NCBI GenBank assembly: GCA_029068025.1
Contig: JAIEDJ010000381.1
Location: 1 to 6,129 of the forward strand
Length of the DNA stretch: 6,129 nucleotides
Reading direction: 5' to 3'
Origin: Oscillospiraceae bacterium
GTDB taxonomy: Bacteria; Bacillota; Clostridia; Oscillospirales; Ruminococcaceae
The position numbers and the translations under genes were made by a program. The notes under the pieces are model-generated. The model was not told the origin of the DNA. It did not search any database and was given only the letters and a program-made list of their open reading frames with translations. Shown here piece after piece: positions 1 through 3,152 of the stretch (positions are counted from its first letter, which is position 1; the number at the start of each line of letters is the position of its first letter).

Positions 1-4
1 GTGG

Positions 5-21
5 GTTTCGCGCAGCGAAAC
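5..21. repeat. Hairpin with GCA triloop
   Basis: Perfect 7-bp inverted repeat GTTTCGC / GCGAAAC (5-11 and 15-21) around the triloop GCA. It has no U-tract of its own. The next hairpin (41-61) has an unrelated stem but the same apex CGCAG. Function unknown; the 5' flank lies outside the window. Confidence 0.5.
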
Positions 22-40
22 ACGCTTGCGGGGGCGGCTA

Positions 41-67
41 GGGCAACACGCAGTGTTGCCCGTTTTT
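41..67 (+). terminator. Rho-independent terminator of an upstream gene
   Basis: Perfect 9-bp stem GGGCAACAC / GTGTTGCCC (41-49 and 53-61) with a GCA triloop, followed by GTTTTTG and a second T-run at 72-78. The T-run lies only on the plus-strand 3' side, so it would end a plus-strand gene that lies left of the window. Confidence 0.75.
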
Positions 68-78
68 GAAATTTTTTT

Positions 79-137
79 GATAAACAACCCCTCGTCAACG
101 TGACAAACCAGCCAAGATCAACATTTAGGGGTTTATC
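79..137. other. Structured intergenic stretch
   Basis: GATAAA plus CCCCT (79-84 and 88-92, with a 3-nt bulge CAA) pairs with AGGGGTTTATC (127-137), giving 11 bp. Within the loop, GTCA ACG TGAC (94-104) forms a small hairpin. Together with the hairpin at 148-169 this makes a compact three-stem layout in gene-free sequence. I do not recognise a riboswitch class in it. Confidence 0.35.
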
Positions 138-147
138 TGCAGTCTGT

Positions 148-175
148 AGCCCCCTTCACCGAGGGGGCTTCCATA
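148..175 (+). terminator. Terminator-like GC-rich hairpin
   Basis: Perfect 8-bp stem AGCCCCCT / AGGGGGCT (148-155 and 162-169) with the loop TCACCG. The 3' flank is TCCATATTTAC, which is a poor U-tract. It may be a weak terminator or a structural repeat; it lies about 80 bp upstream of the promoter at 248. Confidence 0.4.
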
Positions 176-247
176 TTTACAGCCTGAAATTTAGTAAAAA
201 TGACGAAAATCGACACAAATTTTCTAAAAAACTATGCAAAAATGTGC

Positions 248-276
248 TTGCAATTTTCCTTTGTTTGTAGTAAAAT
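248..276 (+). promoter_or_regulatory. Sigma-A type promoter for the small surface protein
   Basis: -35 TTGCAA (248-253), 17-bp spacer, -10 TAAAAT (271-276). Expected start of transcription is near 283, giving a leader of about 85 nt. The leader contains the palindromes TGCGGCCGCA (293-302) and CGATCG (312-317). Confidence 0.7.
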
Positions 277-352
277 AATATATGGGGAAAGTTGCGGCCG
301 CAGGGGAATTGCGATCGTAACGAAAAATGGAAAAGGCAATGATTGGATCATG

Positions 353-358
353 AGGAGG
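353..358 (+). promoter_or_regulatory. Ribosome binding site that sets the start at 368
   Basis: AGGAGG ends 9 nt before the ATG at 368. The frame is open upstream with ATGs at 200 and 350, but 200 lies upstream of the promoter and 350 sits directly against this Shine-Dalgarno sequence, so neither fits. Confidence 0.8.
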
Positions 359-367
359 ATTTTTTGC

Positions 368-637
368 ATGAAGATCAAGTCTGTTCTGGCGGCTTGTGCT
401 GCGGCAGCGGTGCTTTCAGCAACTTCTGTTACAGCTTTTGCCGAGACCGACAACGACGATGAAAAGGACACCCTTGCAGTGACGGGCGCAAACGCCGCGA
501 TGGTAGATACTGTTGCGGAGACCGCTACGGTTGAAAGCGACAAGAGCACCAAGACCGGTGCCGAGGGCGTAGCTGCCGTGTTGGGAGTTGTCGCGCTTGC
601 GGGTGCCGCTGTGGTTATGTCCCGTAAAAAAGCATAA
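368..637 (+). CDS. Small secreted protein with sortase-like C-terminal anchor
   Basis: An 89-residue protein. Seen: an N-terminal signal peptide with KIK followed by an Ala-rich hydrophobic core ending in AFA, likely cleaved after residue 25. An acidic, Thr/Ala-rich middle follows (residues 26-60). The C-terminal tail has T63-G64, a hydrophobic helix at about 67-84 and the basic end SRKKA. That layout (signal peptide, short mature part, TG motif, helix, Arg/Lys tail) is known from sortase-anchored proteins, especially NPxTG-like signals of Clostridia. Here the pentapeptide reads STKTG, lacking the usual Leu/Asn and Pro. A second motif, LAVTG (36-40), looks like LPxTG but is too far from the helix. 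The mature part is only about 35 residues with no recognisable domain. Function unknown; a surface-displayed or membrane-retained peptide is inferred. It follows promoter 248-276 and strong ribosome binding site 353-358. Confidence 0.8.
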   Translation: MKIKSVLAACAAAAVLSATSVTAFAETDNDDEKDTLAVTGANAAMVDTVAETATVESDKSTKTGAEGVAAVLGVVALAGAAVVMSRKKA

Positions 638-653
638 TATAAAAAGATACATA

Positions 654-702
654 ACAAACGCCTTTAACAAGCGGTACTCTGCCGTAAGTTAAAGGCGTTT
701 GT
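654..702. terminator. Long inverted repeat, possible bidirectional terminator
   Basis: Perfect 15-bp inverted repeat (654-668 and 688-702, core AACGCCTTTAAC / GTTAAAGGCGTT) with a 19-nt loop that can form a further CGG/CCG pairing. It starts 17 nt after the stop of the small surface gene. No run of Ts follows on the plus strand (ATCGGATG), so termination would depend on GTTTGT within the arm. It may instead be a processing or stability stem between two co-transcribed genes. Confidence 0.5.
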
Positions 703-716
703 ATCGGATGTGATTG

Positions 717-770
717 TATTTCCCCCGAAGAGCGGGGAAATAATATAGAAAAAATATAATTCGGAGGAAA
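717..770 (+). promoter_or_regulatory. Flavodiiron leader: hairpin with alternative pairing to the RBS
   Basis: TATTTCCCC (717-725) pairs with GGGGAAATA (734-742), a 9-bp stem with an 8-nt loop. The overlapping segment TTTCCCCCGA (719-728) is also complementary at 9 of 10 positions to TCGGAGGAAA (761-770), which contains the ribosome binding site of the flavodiiron gene. The two pairings exclude each other, so this could be a translational switch, provided the transcript begins upstream of about 717. I found no convincing promoter between 703 and 775: TATAAT at 755-760 is too close to the start and has no -35. Confidence 0.35.
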
Positions 771-775
771 CAGTT

Positions 776-1930
776 ATGACTATCACAAACGACATCAGAT
801 ACATTGGAGTAAACGATCACGAGATCGACCTGTTTGAAGGAATGTACGTCGTTCCCAACGGAATGGCATACAATTCCTATGTAATTATGGACGAGAAGAT
901 CGCGGTAATGGATACGGTTGATCAGCATTTCGGCGGCGAGTGGATGAGCAATCTCGAAAAGGAGCTCGGCGGCAGAAATCCCGACTATCTTGTAGTCCAG
1001 CATATGGAACCTGATCACTCCGCCAATATCAAGGTATTCGCGGACAAGTTCCCGAAAGCCGTGATCGTCGCTTCCGACAAGGCTTTCGTAATGATGAAGC
1101 AGTTCTTCGGCACAGACTTCGCCGACCGCCGTATTGTTGTAGGCGAGGGGGACAAGCTCGAGCTCGGAAAGCACGTGCTGAACTTTATCACCGCGCCAAT
1201 GGTTCACTGGCCCGAGGTCATCATGACCTACGACAGCACCGACAAGGTTCTGTTTTCCGCTGACGCTTTCGGAAAGTTTGGAGCGCTTGACGTTGAAGAT
1301 CCCGAGGGGTGGGCTTGCGAAGCGCGCCGCTACTACTTCGGTATCGTAGGAAAGTACGGCACACAGGTTCAGGCACTGCTGAAAAAGGTCACAATGCCCG
1401 TGGAGAAGATCCTGCCGCTGCACGGACCTATCCTCACGGAAAACCTCGGCTACTATCTCGATCTGTACAACACCTGGTCGAGCTACGGCGTTGAGAGCGA
1501 GGGCGTTGTTATCGCATACACCAGCGTTTACGATCACACCAAGGCGGCTGCCGAGCTGCTTGCCGAGAAGCTTCGCGAGGGCGGCTGCCCGAAGGTAGCC
1601 ATCACCGATCTCGCGCGCGACGATATGCCGGAAGCGGTCGAGGACGCGTTCCGTTACGGAAAGCTCGTGCTTGCGACCACCACCTACAACAACGGCATTT
1701 TCCCGTTTATGAGAGAATTTATCGAGCACCTGACCGAGCGCAACTACCAGAACCGCGTTATCGGAGTTATTGAGAACGGTTCATGGGCACCGACCGCCGC
1801 AAAGGCGATCAAGGCGATGTTCGAGAAGAGCAAGGGGATTACCTTCACCGATACTACGGTAACGATCCGCTCCGCGCTGAACGACGAAAGCACCGCGCAG
1901 ATAGAAGCGCTGGCAAAGGAGCTTTTGTAA
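776..1930 (+). CDS. Flavodiiron protein (class A O2/NO reductase)
   Basis: A 384-residue cytoplasmic flavodiiron protein, the family that reduces O2 to water and/or NO to N2O in anaerobes with electrons usually passed from rubredoxin. The N-terminal metallo-beta-lactamase-like half (about 1-240) keeps the full diiron ligand set: H76-x-E78-x-D80-H81, H144 (in MVHWPE), D163 (in FSADAFG) and H216 (in PLHGP). The C-terminal flavodoxin half (about 243-384) has the FMN phosphate loop YTSVYDHT (248-255), the second loop TTTYNNGIFP (301-310) and GSWAP (335-339). The length matches class A enzymes; no rubredoxin or flavin reductase domain is fused. The ATG at 776 follows GGAGG (763-767) by 8 nt. No rubredoxin or rubrerythrin gene lies in the window, so the electron donor is not visible. 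Whether it prefers O2 or NO cannot be read from the sequence. A strong terminator follows. Confidence 0.95.
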   Translation: MTITNDIRYIGVNDHEIDLFEGMYVVPNGMAYNSYVIMDEKIAVMDTVDQHFGGEWMSNLEKELGGRNPDYLVVQHMEPDHSANIKVFADKFPKAVIVASDKAFVMMKQFFGTDFADRRIVVGEGDKLELGKHVLNFITAPMVHWPEVIMTYDSTDKVLFSADAFGKFGALDVEDPEGWACEARRYYFGIVGKYGTQVQALLKKVTMPVEKILPLHGPILTENLGYYLDLYNTWSSYGVESEGVVIAYTSVYDHTKAAAELLAEKLREGGCPKVAITDLARDDMPEAVEDAFRYGKLVLATTTYNNGIFPFMREFIEHLTERNYQNRVIGVIENGSWAPTAAKAIKAMFEKSKGITFTDTTVTIRSALNDESTAQIEALAKELL

Positions 1931-1936
1931 TATAGC

Positions 1937-1991
1937 TTTTCCGTAATGCTTCACCGCCTTCAGCGATTAAGCATTACGGAAAACTCTTTTT
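1937..1991 (+). terminator. Strong terminator of the flavodiiron gene
   Basis: Perfect 14-bp stem TTTTCCGTAATGCT / AGCATTACGGAAAA (1937-1950 and 1970-1983), with an inner CGC/GCG pairing in the loop, followed by CTCTTTTT (1984-1991). It begins 7 nt after the stop codon. Confidence 0.9.
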
Positions 1992-2037
1992 GGCGCAAAC
2001 CAAACAAATGGGTGATCACAAGAAGCATGAGCAACAC

Positions 2038-2066
2038 TTGACAATTACTCATTTTTGTGATAAAAT
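2038..2066 (+). promoter_or_regulatory. Near-consensus promoter of the small gene
   Basis: -35 TTGACA (2038-2043, perfect), 17-bp spacer, -10 TAAAAT (2061-2066) preceded by TGA, an extended -10. Expected start is near 2073, giving a leader of about 22 nt. This is the strongest promoter in the window, serving a gene of only 49 codons. Confidence 0.9.
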
Positions 2067-2077
2067 AGACTTAACAA

Positions 2078-2090
2078 GAAAGGTGGTGAG
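2078..2090 (+). promoter_or_regulatory. Extended Shine-Dalgarno that points to a TTG start
   Basis: GAAAGGTGGTGAG matches the ideal Shine-Dalgarno GAAAGGAGGTGA with one mismatch. GGTGG (2082-2086) ends 8 nt before the in-frame TTG at 2095. This spacing fits TTG 2095, not the later ATG at 2125. Confidence 0.75.
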
Positions 2091-2094
2091 AACA

Positions 2095-2244
2095 TTGACC
2101 GATAAAGAAAGAAAGGACACGAAAATGGCTACACTGTATGAATTGAGACTGATATTGAAAAAGAATGATAAAAAAGAATACACTCTTGAAGAACTTTTTG
2201 AATTACTTGATAATATAGCGGATGCAAAAGATCAAGAGATGTAA
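2095..2244 (+). CDS. Small unrecognised protein, 49 aa, TTG start
   Basis: I do not recognise the family. The protein from TTG 2095 is 49 residues: a charged N-terminal lead (MTDKERKDTK), then MATLYELRLILKK, a short KNDKKEY turn, and a second helix TLEELFELLDNIADAK with a Thr N-cap. Two amphipathic helices of mostly charged and Leu residues suggest a small soluble helical protein. There is no membrane segment or signal peptide. The start was chosen from the extended Shine-Dalgarno at 2078-2090. A second in-frame start, ATG 2125, has AGGA (2114-2117) 7 nt upstream and would give 39 residues, so internal or alternative initiation is possible. The gene stands alone with a near-consensus promoter, and an opposing small RNA is read toward it from the right. 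A plus-strand terminator is not clear: the hairpin after the stop lacks a T-tract on this strand. Confidence 0.75.
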   Translation: MTDKERKDTKMATLYELRLILKKNDKKEYTLEELFELLDNIADAKDQEM

Positions 2245-2269
2245 AAAAAAAGCCCCGAGGAAGGCGGGG
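2242..2269 (-). terminator. Minus-strand terminator of the small RNA
   Basis: Read on the minus strand: CCCCG, loop CCTTCCT, CGGGG, then C and nine Ts (plus-strand A-run 2243-2251). This is a classic rho-independent terminator for transcription coming from the right. It ends against the stop codon of the small plus-strand gene. Confidence 0.85.
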
Positions 2270-2366
2270 AACCATACAAAAAAAATACTTCTTCGGCGCA
2301 AACAGCATTGACTTTCCGGGGCGGAGTGAGGAAACTCGCCGTCATGCCTGTTCTGACAGGCGGCGC
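2243..2366 (-). ncRNA. Putative small RNA, about 120 nt, minus strand
   Basis: No reading frame worth calling lies here, but the minus strand has a full transcription unit: promoter 2372-2400 and terminator 2242-2269. The predicted RNA starts near 2364-2367. Folding by eye gives a 6-bp hairpin GCCTGT / ACAGGC (2361-2346) with loop CAGA, a second hairpin (2340-2320) of GGCG and AGT pairs with one bulged C and the six-base loop TTCCTC, and a closing stem in which the 5' end TCGGCGC (2369-2363) pairs with GCGCCGA (2299-2293) if transcription starts early enough. An unpaired U8 (2285-2278) and the terminator hairpin follow. The pyrimidine loop UUCCUC is complementary to Shine-Dalgarno sequences, a feature of many Firmicute regulatory RNAs. 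I tried to match it to 6S, SRP, tmRNA, RNase P and common riboswitch cores and saw no fit. It could be a trans-acting RNA, or an antisense partner of the small gene's 3' end. Confidence 0.55.
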
Positions 2367-2371
2367 CGAGC

Positions 2372-2400
2372 ATTATATCATCAAATAAAGGCGGGGGCAA
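2372..2400 (-). promoter_or_regulatory. Promoter of the minus-strand small RNA
   Basis: Read on the minus strand: -35 TTGCCC (2400-2395), 17-bp spacer, -10 TATAAT (2377-2372, perfect) with TGA before it (extended -10). The -35 lies within the inverted repeat 2387-2415. Confidence 0.65.
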
Positions 2401-2415
2401 AACGCTCCCGCCTTT
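2387..2415. repeat. 12-bp inverted repeat over the small-RNA promoter
   Basis: AAAGGCGGGGGC (2387-2398) pairs with GCTCCCGCCTTT (2404-2415) with one G-T pair and a 5-nt loop. On the plus strand no T-run follows (GCCCGTATT), so it is a poor terminator there; it may still block plus-strand readthrough from the small gene. It overlaps the -35 and spacer of the minus-strand promoter and could be an operator. Confidence 0.5.
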
Positions 2416-2428
2416 GCCCGTATTCCGC

Positions 2429-2450
2429 AAAAAACAATTTTTTTTAATTA
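2429..2450. other. A-tract/T-tract segment
   Basis: A6, C, AA, T8 and then AATTA form a very AT-rich stretch between GC-rich neighbours, about 50 bp upstream of the candidate sigma-operon promoter. Such phased A/T tracts are typical of intrinsically bent DNA or UP-like elements; no function is proven. Confidence 0.3.
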
Positions 2451-2484
2451 TCCTGTAGCATTTCATCAAAAAAGTTGTATAGGT

Positions 2485-2557
2485 AAGCAGAGGGCAGAGA
2501 AACTTTACAATGTGCGCACACCGACATATCGGATCCGTTTCTCCCCATTCTCTGCTT
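2485..2557. promoter_or_regulatory. Large dyad upstream of the sigma factor operon
   Basis: AAGCAGAG (2485-2492) pairs with CTCTGCTT (2550-2557), and GAGAAAC (2497-2503) with GTTTCTC (2537-2543), separated by unmatched stretches of 4 and 6 nt. The centre holds the perfect palindrome TGTGCGCACA (2511-2520) and the hairpin CCGA CATA TCGG (2521-2532). It may be an operator or a cruciform-prone element, or an RNA stem if read from an upstream start. Confidence 0.5.
2498..2525 (+). promoter_or_regulatory. Candidate ECF-type autoregulatory promoter
   Basis: AGAAAC (2498-2503), 18-nt spacer, CGAC (2522-2525). This resembles the AAC / CGAC-CGTC bipartite pattern recognised by Gram-positive ECF sigma factors, with a spacer 1-2 nt longer than usual. 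A sigma-A reading is weaker: TACAAT at 2506-2511 has no good -35 at 17 bp. The leader would be about 60 nt. Confidence 0.35.
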
Positions 2558-2572
2558 TCTGCTCTTATTTGG

Positions 2573-2588
2573 ATCGAAAGGAGGCGAT
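2573..2588 (+). promoter_or_regulatory. Ribosome binding site of the sigma factor, in a small stem-loop
   Basis: AAAGGAGG (2577-2584) ends 7 nt before the GTG start at 2592. It sits exactly in the loop of a weak 4-bp stem ATCG / CGAT (2573-2576 and 2585-2588). The Shine-Dalgarno settles the GTG as the start. Confidence 0.7.
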
Positions 2589-2591
2589 ATC

Positions 2592-3152
2592 GTGGAGGAC
2601 AGCGAGATCATTGCGCTTTTTCAGGAGCGTGACGAAAAGGCTATCGCGGCTTCTTCAGAAAAATTCGGGAAATATTGCAGAACCATCGCGCGCCGTATCC
2701 TGAAAAACGAAGAGGACGTGAACGACTGCGTAAACGAGGTTTACTTAAAAGCCTGGGAGAGCATTCCCCCGAAAAAACCGCCCGCGCTTGGAATGTTTTT
2801 CGGGAAGCTCACAAAAAATCACGCGCTCAATCTATTGAAGCGCTCCAAGACCCGCAAGCGCGGAGGCGGCACCGAGGAGCTTGTTTTTGAGGAGCTTGAG
2901 GAATGTATTTCCGACAGATTCACTGTCGAGAGCGAGCTGGAGCGCAAGGAGCTTGTCGCGGCAATTAACCGCTTTCTCGAAGACTGCGGCGAGACCAACC
3001 GCAAGGCGTTCGTTTTAAGATATTGGTACTGCTCCGATCTCCGTTATATCGCCGGGTATCTCGGGATCTCCGAAAAGAACGCCTCCGTGATCCTCACCAG
3101 AACACGCAAAAAACTCAAAGAATTTCTTATCAAGGAGGGATTTGATATATGA
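2592..3152 (+). CDS. ECF-type RNA polymerase sigma factor
   Basis: A 186-residue sigma-70 family protein of the extracytoplasmic function group, which directs RNA polymerase to stress or envelope promoters. Region 2 spans about 6-90: the helix YCRTIARRILKNEEDVNDCVNEVYLK carries the DVNDCVNEVY core-binding stretch, followed by W55 and the region 2.3/2.4-like part (FFGKLTKNHALNLLKRSK, broken here at FFGKLTK and NHALNLLKRS). A charged linker (about 88-115) leads to region 4 (about 117-180), with the helix-turn-helix DLRYIAGYLGISEKNASVI and the basic end RTRKKLKEFL. The two-domain layout and length are typical of ECF factors, with no extra C-terminal domain. The GTG start is set by AAAGGAGG at 2577-2584. 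The stop overlaps the ATG of the next gene by 4 nt, so the two are translationally coupled. This pairing with a membrane protein is the usual sigma/anti-sigma arrangement. Target genes are unknown; autoregulation is inferred from the upstream promoter-like motif. Confidence 0.93.
   Translation: MEDSEIIALFQERDEKAIAASSEKFGKYCRTIARRILKNEEDVNDCVNEVYLKAWESIPPKKPPALGMFFGKLTKNHALNLLKRSKTRKRGGGTEELVFEELEECISDRFTVESELERKELVAAINRFLEDCGETNRKAFVLRYWYCSDLRYIAGYLGISEKNASVILTRTRKKLKEFLIKEGFDI

Noticed and set aside
200..367. Upstream extension of the small surface protein to ATG 200
   Set aside because: It would begin upstream of the promoter at 248-276 and would put the signal peptide in the middle of the protein. 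AGGAGG at 353-358 supports ATG 368.
368..397. Lipobox LAAC at residues 7-10 of the small surface protein
   Set aside because: It comes right after the first Lys residues with no hydrophobic stretch before it, and the AFA cleavage site further on fits better.
755..760. TATAAT as the promoter of the flavodiiron gene
   Set aside because: Transcription would start at or after the ribosome binding site, and the -35 position reads GCGGGG.
689..1729. Long open frame of 346 codons on the minus strand
   Set aside because: It lies entirely antisense to the flavodiiron gene, whose diiron and FMN motifs are intact. The product has no recognisable domain, and I see no ribosome binding site.
2012..2052. 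GTGATCAC palindrome and an ATGAG/CTCAT dyad around the -35 of the small gene, as operators
   Set aside because: Both are short (8 bp, and 5 bp arms with a wide gap) and could easily arise by chance.
2203..2469. Minus-strand open frame of 88 codons over the small RNA
   Set aside because: It has no ribosome binding site, a composition unlike the real genes, and it starts upstream of the minus-strand promoter and runs through the terminator.
2506..2511. TACAAT as a sigma-A -10 for the sigma operon
   Set aside because: No -35-like hexamer lies at 16-18 bp; TTGTAT at 2475-2480 is 25 bp away.
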